A stretch of DNA of 64,000 nt. It comes from Melieria omissa (lineage: Eukaryota; Arthropoda; Insecta; Diptera; Ulidiidae). Positions 11,961 to 22,450 of this stretch are shown here, in pieces (the first letter of the stretch is position 1; each line of letters opens with the position of its first letter). The translations under genes were made by a program, and so were the position numbers. Location of the stretch: contig OZ020269.1 in the NCBI GenBank assembly GCA_963971225.1, positions 90,478,783-90,542,782 on the forward strand. The letters run 5' to 3'. Below the pieces are notes generated by a model, which was given only the letters and a program-made list of their open reading frames with translations, was not told the origin of the DNA and made no database searches.

Positions 11961-13015
11961 AGCGCAATCAATTAGTAATTTTTTTTTTACAATTTTTTCA
12001 ATAAAAATATTTAAACAAAGTATTCACCATTAGTTAAAATTCATCAAACCTTCATTTAAAAATATAAAAAAATTTCTTTCAAAACTGGGTTTACATGTTT
12101 TTCAATTCAATTCATAATTTTTTTGACAAATTTTTAAAGATAAATATCCCAACAAAGTATTCAATATTCGTTAAAATTCATCAAATCATCATTTAAAAGT
12201 ATGAAACAATTTTTTTTAAAACTAGGTTTACATGTTTTTCAATGCAATTCATAATTTTTTTAGACAAATTATTTAACAGAAATATTTTAACAAAGCATTC
12301 ACTGAGTTAAAATTCATCAAATCATCATTTCAAAATATGAAAAGAATTCGTAAAAAAGTTCTACATGTTTTTCAATTCAATTCATATTTTTTTTTGACAA
12401 ATTTTTCACGATAAATATCCCAACAAAGTATTCAATATTCGTTAAAATTCATCAAATCATCATTTAAAAATATGAAAAAATTCGTAAAAAAAGTTGTACA
12501 TGTTTTTCAACACACTTTTCAACAGAAATATTTCAACAAAGCAATCACTATTACTTAAAATTCATCAAATTATAATTTAAAAATATGAAAAAATTCTATT
12601 AGTTAAAATTCATCACATAGCCATTAAAAAATATGAAAAAAAAATCTTTCAGAAATAAGTTTACATGTGTTTTAATTCAATTCATAATTTTGTTGACAAA
12701 TTTTTCAACAGAAATATCCCAACAAACCATTTAACCATTCGTTAGAATTCATCAAATCATCATTTAAAAATATGAAAAAAATTCTCTTAGTTAACATTCA
12801 TCAAATCATCACTTAAAATATGAAAAAAAAAATGTCAAAAATACATGGTTTACATTACATGGTTTTCAATTCAATTAAACATTTTTTTGAACAATTTTTT
12901 CAAAAAAAATATCCCAGAAAAGTATTCATTATTCGTAAAAATGCATCAAATCATCATTTAAAAATATAAAAAAAATTCTTTAAAAACTCGGTTTACATGT
13001 TTTTTAACAAAATCT
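11960..13015. repeat. AT-rich tandem array, unit about 137 bp
   Basis: TTCATCAAATCATCATTTAA recurs, with small changes, near 12040, 12178, 12313, 12448, 12561, 12749 and 12942. Between recurrences the order is ATGTTTTTCAATTCAATTCAT, a TTTTTGACAAATTTTT block, then ATATCCCAACAAAGTATTC. Typical spacing is 135-138 bp, with shorter partial units near 12561-12610 and 12750-12800. No coding potential. Confidence 0.8.
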
Positions 13016-13157
13016 CTAATGAAAGTACCAACCCTTATGAGTTTAGATCTCCTTTTTCTACTCACGACACCTTGAAATATTGAGCGAATGAGTAACTGAA
13101 TTTTGCAGTGCACATTACTTGCAGCTTCTGCTTAACAAAAATCATATAAAAACTCAC

Positions 13158-13218
13158 CGCTCTGACAGCGACTGTCATAAATGTGTAAATGTGCACATCT
13201 CGATAGTTTGTTGCTTAC
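13158..13218 (-). other. Candidate RS-exon or microexon downstream of ratchet point 1
   Basis: On the minus strand this 61-nt interval begins with GTAAGC immediately after an acceptor AG (13220-13219) and ends at a GTGAGT donor whose GT is 13157-13156. Only the frame starting at its first base is open (VSNKLSRCAHLHIYDSRCQS plus one base); the other two frames contain stops. The frame is too short to prove coding. Two readings fit: an RS-exon that only defines a recursive splice site, or a real cassette microexon that starts with GTAAG, as Ubx microexons do. The sequence does not match Ubx mI or mII as I know them. The host gene is unknown. Confidence 0.5.
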
Positions 13219-13248
13219 CTGCAAAGAAAGAGAAAGACAGAAGTGAAC
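13217..13248 (-). promoter_or_regulatory. Recursive splice site (ratchet point 1)
   Basis: Read on the minus strand: a pyrimidine tract (about 13245-13222) ending TTTCTTTGCAG, followed without any gap by GTAAGC. It is therefore a strong 3' splice site fused to a 5' splice site. A TTAAT branch-point-like motif lies just upstream (about 13248-13252). This is the published signature of Drosophila ratchet points, where splicing to the AG regenerates a donor so that a long intron is removed in steps. The junction is between 13219 and 13218. Confidence 0.7.
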
Positions 13249-13259
13249 ATTAATATGGC

Positions 13260-14185
13260 ATTCGTTTTACAAGCGGCATAAATTTTGGTTAAAGCCACAT
13301 AAAATAATCGACATAAGCAGTAACGGCGAGAAAAGGCAGCATACTTTTGGGCTCAAGAGCGCAGATGTGCAGGCACTAAAATTCAGTCAGCCAGCACGCA
13401 AACAACTCGCACTAAGGCTTTGACAGTTGCTGCTGCCGCTGCTTACTGGGCTCTATGACTGGTCCTGGTTGTTGTTGTTTTTATGATAATTTGTAGTCAC
13501 TTATATTACTTTATATAGTTGCTGCTGCTGTTGTTGTTGTTGCTGCTCATAACGCGTAACCATATGTGCAAATAATATTTTTTATGATTTTCGACAATGT
13601 TGCAAGTTAAAGTGCAGAAAAACTTAACGAGCGAGCATAAAGCTGGGCTAGTTTATGTGCATTGCGCGTAACAGTGAAAACGATGGCCTAGACACGCACA
13701 CCTACACAGACGCAGACGCACGTTGATTCATATACGAAACGCTAAAATAAGAGTTGTGTGATTTGTTGGCGCTTTTGTGAGTCTGTGCCACACTAAACGG
13801 CTGCGGTTGTGGCTTCAAGCCATTAATTTGTGCCACATATTATGATAGCTTCATATGCCGCACACTCACACACACAGCGTCATTGCACACAAAACCATAC
13901 ATAGTCGCATACACATAAATAGTCATGAAGGTAGTTTGGTTCGCTGTCTTTTGCTGTCTAAGACAAAATGGGTTGAAAAGGTTTTGACAGCAGCAAATCT
14001 CAAGAAAATGCCAACCACTGACAATAGGAAAAATCAAAATGACACAAACAAGTAAAAGTGAGAAAGTTCCTTAGAGTAAAGTAAAGTGACAGTGACAAAT
14101 TAAGTCCGAGAGATGTGTGTGGGGGGAGAAAAAGGTAAAAAATCTCATCAATAATAAAAATCAGTAAATCAGTGGGAGTTCCTAA
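13260..14185. other. Unique non-coding DNA upstream (minus strand) of ratchet point 1
   Basis: Contains CTG/TTG runs (13430-13550), CA-rich stretches near 13695 and 13862-13880, and no convincing open frame. Composition is more balanced than in the neighbouring arrays. Confidence 0.5.
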
Positions 14186-14189
14186 TGGA

Positions 14190-16510
14190 ATTAGGTTGGG
14201 TTAAGTTTCGTTAAGTTTTGGTTTTTTTTAGTAAATTTTTTGGTACCTAAGGTTTGATTAGGTTTCGGTGGAATTTGGTTTAATTTCGGTTTAGTTTTTC
14301 TTAAATCTTGGTAGTATTTTTTATATTTATTTTGATTAGGTTTCGACAAGGTTTTAGTTGAGTTTTGGTCAGGTTTCAGTTGGATTTCGGCTATGTTTTT
14401 GTAATAAATAAATTAATAAATTACAATTAGATTCAATCAGCATTAATTTAGTTTGGTTTGGTTAGGTTTTCATGCAGTTTAGTTTAAATTTCGTTAAGAT
14501 TTCTGTAAGACTTGGTTAAGTTAAGGTTCAAGTTAGGTTTTGGCAAGTTTTGGTAAAGTTTTCAATCTAATTTGGTAACGTTCAATTAGATTTTGGTTAA
14601 GTTTGGTTCAATTTAGGTTCAGTTTTAGTTAGATTTTCTTAAGGTTTCAGTTGGGTTTTGGTATGGAAAGGATTTAGTTCTTTTTCAATTCCAGATTTCG
14701 TTGACATTTTTATAAGGTTTTGATTAAATCGGTTTGGGTTGTTTGAGTTTTGTTTAAATTTTGTTCAGCTGTTTTGTTCAATTTTGGCTCAGTTTTAGTA
14801 ATTTTTTCCATAGGTTTCGGTTAGGTTTTGGTTTGGTAAGGTTTGGTTAGTTTTTGGTTAGATTTCACTGAGGTTTCGGTTAGGTTTTGGTTCTATTTGG
14901 GTTCAGTTTTAGTTATTTTTGTATAAGGTTTCGGTTAGGTTTTGGTTTAATAAGGTTTTTGTTCGGTTTCAGCCAGATTTTGGCTTGGTTACGGTTGGTT
15001 AATTTTCAGTTAAATTTCGCTTAAGTTTTGGTTAGGTTTTGGTTTGGCAAGGTTCGGTTAGTTTTTAATTAGGTTTTGGTTCTATTTTGGTTCAGTTTTA
15101 ATGACTTTTGTTTTAGGTTTCGGTTAGGTTTTGGTTTAGTAAAGTTTTGGTTCGGTTTAAGTTAGGTTTTAGTTGGGTGAGGTTCGGTTAGTTTTCAGTT
15201 AAATTTCGCTTAGGTTTCGGTTAGGTTTTTGTTTGGTAAGATTTGGTTAGTTTTTAGTTAGGTTTCGGTTCTATTTTGATTCAATTTCAGTTATTTTTGT
15301 TTTAGGTTACGGTAAGGTTTGGTTTGATAAGATTTTGGTTCGGTTTCAATTAGGTTTTGGTTTGATGACGTTTCAGTTAAAATTCGCTTAGGTTTCAGTT
15401 AGGTTTTGGTTTGGTAAGGTTCGGTTAGGTTTTAGTTAGGTTCTGGTTTAATTTTTGTTCAGTTTCATTTTTTTTCTTTTAGGTTACGGTTAGGTTTGGT
15501 TTGATAAGGTTTCGGATTCTGTTAGGTTTTGGTTTGATGAGGTTCAGTTAGTTTTCAGTTTGATTTCGCTTAGGTTTCGGTTAGGTTTTTGTTTGGTAAG
15601 GTTCGGTTAGGTTCTGGTCAGGTTTTGGTTCTATTTCGATTCAGGTTTAGTCATCTTTGCTCTAGATTTCGGTTAGCTTTTGGTTTAATAAGTTTTTGGT
15701 TCGGTTTCAGTTAGGTTTTGGCTTGGTGAGGTTTCAGTTGAAATTCGGTTTTGGTTCTATTTTGGTTCAGTTTTAATTACTTTTGGTTTAGGTTTCGGTT
15801 AGGTTTTTGTTTAGTAAAGTTTTGGTTCGGTTTAAGTTAGGTTTTAGTTGGGTGAGGTTCGGTTAGTTTTCAGTTAATTTTCGCTTAGGTTTCGGTTAGG
15901 TTTTGGTTTAGTAAGATTCGGTTGGTTTTTGGTTAGGTTTTGGTTCTATTTGGGTTCAGTTTCAGTTATTTTTGTTTTAGGTTACGGTAAGGTTTGGTTT
16001 AATAAGGTTTTGGTTCGGTTTCAATTAGGTTTTGGTTTGATGATTTTTCAGTTAAAATTCGCTTAGGTTTCAGTTAGGTTTTGGTTTGGTAAGGTTCGGT
16101 TCGGTTTCGGTTAAGTTTTGGTTTGGTAAGGTTTCGGTTAGGTTTTGGTTAAGTTTTAGTTAGTTTTAATTAGGTTACAGTTAGGTTTTGGTTCGGTTTA
16201 AGCCAGATTTTGGCTTGGTGAGGGTCGGTTAGTTTTCAGTTAAATGTCGCTTGGATTTCGGTTATGTTTTGGTTCAATTTTGATTCAATTTTATTTATCT
16301 TTGCTTAAGATGTCAGTTAGGTTTTGGTTTTATAAGGTTTTGGTTCGGTTTCAGTTAGGTTTCGGTGAAGTTTTAGTTAAGTTTGTTTAGGTTTTGATTA
16401 AGTTAGTTCGGTTTGTTTGGATTTTGAAAGAGTTTTGTTCAGATTTCAATTATGTATCGGTTAGACTTGGTTTAGGTAGCTTTAAGTTAGGTTTTCGTAA
16501 GTTTTTTGCG
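14190..16510. repeat. GGTTAGG-rich G/T array with about 180-bp and about 680-bp periodicity
   Basis: The plus strand is built from GGTTAGGTTTTGGTT, GGTTTCGGTTAGG and GGTAAGGTTCGGTTAG. A CGCTTAGGTTTCGGTTAGG-type landmark recurs near 15018, 15200, 15383, 15568, 15885 and 16060, giving units of about 180 bp. A longer block at about 15110-15430 is repeated, almost unchanged, at about 15790-16110. C is scarce on the plus strand throughout. No coding potential. Confidence 0.8.
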
Positions 16511-18050
16511 AGCAAGCAGCACAAGAACTCGTAAAGTTATCAGGTTATCTGTTGTACTATATGAAATATTCAGCAAAGTGTCAATTGAACTTTACTTATG
16601 AAATAATTAACTCCTTTTCGTATCTCTAACTGTGTCAAGTTTTGTTTATATAGCAAAGCAAGCGGAGGTGCGATGTGACAAACATTTCTAATATACGTTA
16701 ACAACATCAACGATGGTGAATGAAAGTAGAGGAAAGTTAAAAAGGAAGTGAAAGCAATGAAACGGAGTGAAAATGAAGTGCTCGAAAGAACAGAATTGAG
16801 GCATTCAAATAGTGGTTAATGGGCTTCGTTTCTGTGAGTCACATGAGAGCCATAAATTAAGAAGTTGTGGAGGCGTACAGAATTTTGGAGAAGGGTGGAA
16901 AGTGAAAGTAACAGCAAAGGAAATTGGCAAATTATGTGTTGAAATTGTGGTCAGTAAGGAGTGGGAGACAGTGAGGGACGAAGGGTAAATGCTTCGCGGC
17001 TGTTTGCTGCCGAATGAGAAGCACACAAGACGCATAAATGTGTGCATGTGTGTGTGTGTATTCAGACAACTCTATAAAAGGGCATAAATAAGGTTAAGTA
17101 CGTGCACGCAAATGTTGCCTTAAGCGAATTATTGACATATGAGTGGCAGAAGAAGAAAGCCAAGCAGAAATCTTAAGTGGAATGCAAGCCACGGGCAAAT
17201 ATGATAATTGCCTATAAGAATGTGTTATGATAAAAATAAAATTACATTATGGCTGAAGACGTTAGACACAAACACACACATACGCAAACAAACATACTCG
17301 AGCAGACACATAGACTTGTGGAAATATTTCAACAGAGATTTTATTGGAAAGGGAAAATTGCTAGTGGCGCGTGTGTGTGTATGGAGAAGAAGGGTAGAGA
17401 CAATATAAATGCCAAGACAGGCTGAAAGGCTGAAAGGAGTTGAAGGGCTGATTGGAGGCTGGCTGCAGGCAATTTTGTGTGGCATGGTGTGGCAATAATT
17501 TTATATTCCTGTTGGTGGAAATAAAGACCAGCGCTGATAGTGGTGCTGTATCACTGTCTGTCAGAGAGTGTGTGTGTGTGTGTGCCCAATCTTCAAAACC
17601 CCAACTCTACCCCAACATCAGTGAAGCATTCCACTATCCACTAAAATCAACTACTGAGTGTTTTGGTAATGTATGCGGTTGTAAGTTTGTTTGAGTGTGC
17701 GGCAAGTTTTATTTCTTTAGGTAGATGTGTTGCCACAGCGAGTGTGGCAAAATGGCAGCCACACTACTAATTTGAACATATGCCAGCAACGGGTTTAATA
17801 TGTTTGCCATGGCTGCTCGTAAAATCACAGCTGTCTCGTTTCTTTTGGTTTTTTGTGTTTTATTTTTTTGGCATCAAATTGCCGCAATTTGCTATTTTAT
17901 TGTGACACATTTTGTTGCCAACGGTGAAGCTTGTCTAAGAAGCTGTAAGTTCTGCACTTAAGGCATTTAAAAAAATTAAAAAAAAAAATTGAGAATGTTG
18001 TGTGGGAATGGGAAATTAAGAGAAGTTCAATGCACTTTAAATTTGTTTTA
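16510..18050. other. Non-coding DNA, no gene seen
   Basis: Short GT runs (17048-17060, 17572-17584) and unremarkable mixed sequence. Small open frames overlap on both strands without domain content. Confidence 0.5.
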
Positions 18051-18058
18051 AAAATTTT

Positions 18059-18079
18059 TATAGTGAAACATTCACTATA
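18059..18079. repeat. Perfect short inverted repeat (hairpin)
   Basis: TATAGTGAA and TTCACTATA form 9-bp arms around a 3-nt loop. It stands alone in AT-rich sequence and I can assign no function. Confidence 0.7.
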
Positions 18080-19245
18080 AACATTTTTTTGTTAATATTA
18101 TAGTATAAATTAAATTTGGTTAAAAAATATTTACTGAAAAGCAAATTTTCCATTTGATGCAAATTTACAAGCCAAACAGCCGACGTGGCTGAAATGCTCG
18201 CTTCAAGTGTGTCGGTACATGCGACTTGACGCACACATGGCAAATGGCGCCGAGTGCATAATTTGAAGTGACACTTGACGCTATCAAATGCACACACAGA
18301 CACACACAAACACACACACAGACACATACTAATACATATATGTGAACATACTGGCGCATGCAATATGATGGCATCATATTTTTAAGTGCCACTCGTCGTA
18401 CATGGGGACGTATGAGCGACAATATGTCAATAGGCGTTGCATGGGCGGCTGTGCATTAGTGTGAATGTGTGTGTGTGTGTGAGTGTGTGTTGCTGAAATG
18501 CAATTTATCTTCAATTGCAGCTGCAGAAACAACAACAACAACTACAACATTTATGCAAACAAGTGCGCCGCAAAAAGTTGCTATGAAATGCAATGTTTTT
18601 GCTGCTATGGATGAACTGCTGAAATATGTTGTTGTACATTGTTGTTGTTGTTAATTGTTGTTGCTGTTTTTGTCACCTGCAATTTACAGTGTCGAGTGTC
18701 ATTGTGATAGCAATAACAGCAACAACTACATGTAAAATAGTCACAGAAGGTAGAAAAAAACGGCGTGAACAACAACGGTGTCGATGAAAGTTGAAAATAT
18801 AAAACAGAAAAAATATTGAAAAAGTAGTTTAATAGTAAAAACAACAGCAATAATGTACAGAATTGTAATGCAAGCAACCAAATTGTTGGCATTTGTAATA
18901 AAAAATTCAATTGATCGTTAGCATCTAAAAGCTATAATGTTGTTACAAGCGTTGTTGAACTTATTGGACCTAATTGCAGTCGTTTTAAAAGTTATGATCA
19001 GTAATAAAATTTATAATTATTTGAGTGCTTATGACTGCTTTAAGATCAGAAGAAATTGTTTATTAGGTGACTGAGTCAAGTTTCTATGTAATTGAGAACA
19101 TTTACTACGTCAGACTTGGCACAACTCAAACAGATTTAAACTAAACTATACATATACTTGAAAAGTTAAGAGACTAAAGTTTCTTAGGAAATCTATTTTC
19201 AGCCCCTAGAAGGCATCTTTAACTTGATTGGTTCGGAATTCACTA
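18080..19245. other. Non-coding DNA with CA and CAA tracts
   Basis: CA-rich at 18288-18325, GT run at about 18465-18490, and (CAA)n/(TTG)n at 18530-18550 and 18626-18665. No supported gene. Confidence 0.5.
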
Positions 19246-19250
19246 AAGAA

Positions 19251-19758
19251 TAGGTGGAAGCTGCAATTCTAATGAAGCACAAAAATTCTAATTTTTTTGA
19301 GTACCAGTATTTCAAATAATAAAAAGATACAAAATCCATGAAGCGAGACTAATGAAATTTTGACTCGTGATCAAGAAGATTTTGGGTTTTATTATACTTA
19401 CTTTTCAAGAAAATTCCATGTAAATTTTCAAGGATATAAAGGATTCAAATTTTCAAAGGACCTTTTTCATATCCTTTTTTTGCAAATTGATAAAGAAGAA
19501 ATTTTATTGAAATTCCTGAGCCTTTGCTCTTTTATTTGATATACATATCGTCATACTCTAACGAGGTTAAGTATTTTTTATATTTTTTTTTAATTTTTTA
19601 GCCCCTTTAAAATTTTGAAGTCCTTTTAAAAGAACAAAGGATGTAGAAATGAAAAAAAAATGAGTATGCAGTCTTACTATGTTTGGTCTCTAGTTTCACG
19701 CCCATATGCATTTTTTCCAGTGTGAAAAATTGTTTTAATTTGTGTCGCACAGTGTAAT
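19251..19758. repeat. Unclassified dispersed repeat, copy A
   Basis: Shares long blocks with 59036-59999: TGATCAAGAAGATTTTGGG, TTTTCAAGGATATAAAGGAT, TTTGATATACATATCG, AACGAGGTTAAGTA, CCTTTTAAAAG plus ACAAAGGATGTA, TTCACGCCCATATG, and a GTCGCAC-AGTGTAA end. It begins with TAGGTGGAAGCTGCAATTCT. No coding frame is preserved. It behaves as an interspersed element of unknown class. Confidence 0.65.
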
Positions 19759-19759
19759 G

Positions 19760-20820
19760 AAGACTCCATGATTTGTTAAAAAACTCCAACAAAATACAGA
19801 AATAAAAACCTAAAAATTCAAAGTCTCACAATGCATTCATTGAAACAGCCACAATAGCTGACTGCATGAATTATTGCCAAATGACGTCATTGGCCACAAC
19901 TCGAATGTTCTATTTCGCCCGCAGTCCCAACAGTCGTTCAATACCCAAAGTTCCCCTTTCTCTGTCGGTTCGTTGCAATTTGCTACCAGCGTTTGTTTAC
20001 ACAAATGTCCTTCAGTTATAATTTCAACTTAACTGGAATACATGAAAAAACACACACACTCACTCACAAACATACACATATGTGTCATTGGACAAGCTTG
20101 CGGCAGGACAGCTGCGCACATATTCATTTCACCAAATCCCGCAAGCATATGGACAGCGAAACGTTATATAGACAGCTGTATGTATGTTCGAGTATGTACA
20201 ACTGAACAACGTCCAGCCACACGTTCAATAGCCGCAATTCCCTTAAATGGGATTTTTCCTCTACAAGTTTGTATATGAGCGTATGTGTGTGTGTGTGTTT
20301 TTTTCCTATTCATTTTGCACTTGGCCGCATGTCGTATTCGTATCATATTTGTTAATACTGAGGCACGTGTGCGCTTATATGTGTGTGTATCACCGTTCAC
20401 TGAGCAGCTGTTGCTGCTTTGTCGTACCATGTCATATCACATTTTATGTATGTATGTATGTATATGTGCTGGTGTCGGGCGCAATGCGCCGCTGTCCAGT
20501 GTTCAACTTTCTAATTCAATTAAAACCGTAGGCTATTGTGTTGCCTCGAGTGGGCCGCTGGCAGCTTATGGGATTCCCCTTCCTCTTCTCGTTTTTTGTT
20601 AAGTAGAAATTTTTAATTCGACTTTTATTTTTGTTCATTTTGTTTTCGACATTCTTTTACCATATTCAGCCAATTGGATTTTTTCCGTGCTTTTTTTTCT
20701 TCATGCTGGTTTTCGTACTTTTTCGTTCAACTTTTGGATTTATAATCTAATCTAATTCAATATGAGCCATTAAATTTGTTGTTGCTATGAGTTGAAGAAA
20801 TATTGAAAAATTTTTGGTCT
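19760..20820. other. Non-coding DNA with CA/GT microsatellites
   Basis: CA-rich at 20050-20085, a GT run at 20284-20300 and a TATG run at 20447-20464. Overlapping small frames are microsatellite artefacts. Confidence 0.5.
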
Positions 20821-20894
20821 TACAGAGAATAATACGAATTCTGTAGAATTAAATTTTCTTATTGAAAATATGAAATTTTCAGAAAGTTGATACA

Positions 20895-21125
20895 ATGCTC
20901 TTAGGAGAAAAATTTTATCACAACTCTGTAGAGTTTAATCAAGGAATTTTAAAATTTTTTCAATTTGCATATTTTCAGGCGAGATTTGCAATTAATTAGG
21001 GTCAACTCTGTAGAGTTTAATCAACGAATTTGTTGGCATATTTTCAGGCGAGTTTTGAAATCAATTAGGGTCAACTCTGTACAGTTTAATCAACGAATTT
21101 GGGGGCATATTTTCAGGCGTGCTTT
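20895..21125. repeat. Short tandem array, unit about 68-82 bp, three copies
   Basis: AACTCTGTAGAGTTTAATCA followed by a CGAATTT or GGAATTT block and CATATTTTCAGGCGAG recurs at about 20920, 21002 and 21070. The last two copies are nearly identical and 68 bp apart. A related but diverged TCTGTAGAATTAA lies at 20840. Confidence 0.8.
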
Positions 21126-21229
21126 TAAATAATTTCGCTGCTGTTATTGGCAGCAGAAAAACTTTTATATAAAAGTTGGGTTTTTGAAAATTTGTAAACA
21201 TTGTAAATACTTAGTACCAATTTTGAGCG

Positions 21230-22450
21230 GCTGCGGTGACTTAAAATATTTATGACAACTGAATCTAACTAATTGTCATTGGCTTTTGTGACAACTTTAT
21301 TTAACTATCTTTCTTATTGTTGGTTGGAGAGTGTGTTACAAATTATTTGTAACATTTTATATCCTTTTTAATATGTGTCACAATTGAATCTTTTTGTCAA
21401 AGTTGTATTATTTGACAACTTAATATCTTCAGTGACTAATAATCAAAATTTTACGCTTCTCAGATAATTTGAAGGTTTTGTGACAGCTTAATTAGCTTTT
21501 GTGACAATCTAGTTAGCTTTTGTGACAACCCAGTTAGCTTTTCTGAGAACTAATTTTGTCATAGTTGGTTAGTGAGTGCATTACAAATTATTTGTGACAT
21601 TTTGGACTCATTATAATATGTGTCACATTTGAATTTTCTTGTCAGACTTGTATATTTTGACATTGTTGGTCAGTAAGTAGATTACAAATTATTTGTGACA
21701 TTTTAAACCCTCTATAATATGTGTCACAATTTAATTTGCTTGTCAAAGGTCTATATTTTGACAACATTAAGATATCTTAAGTGCCTAATTATCAAAAATT
21801 GAGGCTGCTCAGCTAATTTGAAGTTTCTGTGACAAATTAATTAGATTTTGTGACAACTACTTTTATCATTGCTTATTAGTGTGTGTATTAAAAATTATTT
21901 GTGATATTTTAGACCCTTTATAATATGTGTCACAGTTAAATTTCCCTGTCAGAGTTGTATATTTTGACAACCTTAAGATATCTTAAGTGCCCAATAATCA
22001 ACAATTTTAGCTGCTGAGGTGACTTATGGCATTTTTCATCACGGAATTTAACTAATTTTTGTCATTGTTGGTGTAAAAAATCATTTACGACAAATTGGAT
22101 CCTTTAAAGAGTGTATGACAGTTGAAGATTTTTCTAATAATAGTATATTTTGACACTTTGAGGATATCTTAAGTGCCTAATAATCAAAATTTTGGGCTGC
22201 TCAGTTATTTTGAAGCTTTTGTGACAGCTTAGTTTAACTAATTTTGGTTATTGTTTGTATTGCAATATACTCTCAAACTATTTGTGACATTTTGGACCAT
22301 TCGAAGAAAATGTGACAGTTGAATTTTGCCTTAAGAGTTCTATACTTTGACGACTTTAGGTACTTTAAGTGCCTAATAATCAAAATTTTGGGCTGCTCAG
22401 TTAGCTTGAAGTTTGTGTGACAACTTTGTTAAGCTAAAATATTTATGATG
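21230..22450. repeat. Tandem array of about 200-bp units, very rich in TGACA/TGTCA
   Basis: Landmark GATATCTTAAGTGCCTAATAA plus TCAAAATTTTGGGCTGCTCAG (or close variants) occurs near 21427, 21770, 21976, 22164 and 22360. TAATATGTGTCACA occurs near 21369, 21616, 21715 and 21920. Dozens of GTGACA, TTGACA, TTGTCA and TGTCAC words are distributed through every unit. No reading frame is conserved. Confidence 0.8.

Noticed and set aside
14190..16510. True interstitial telomere array
   Set aside because: TTAGG words are never in pure tandem. Spacing and the CGG/TTTTGG content show a different, longer unit, so only a distant relation to telomere repeats can be proposed.
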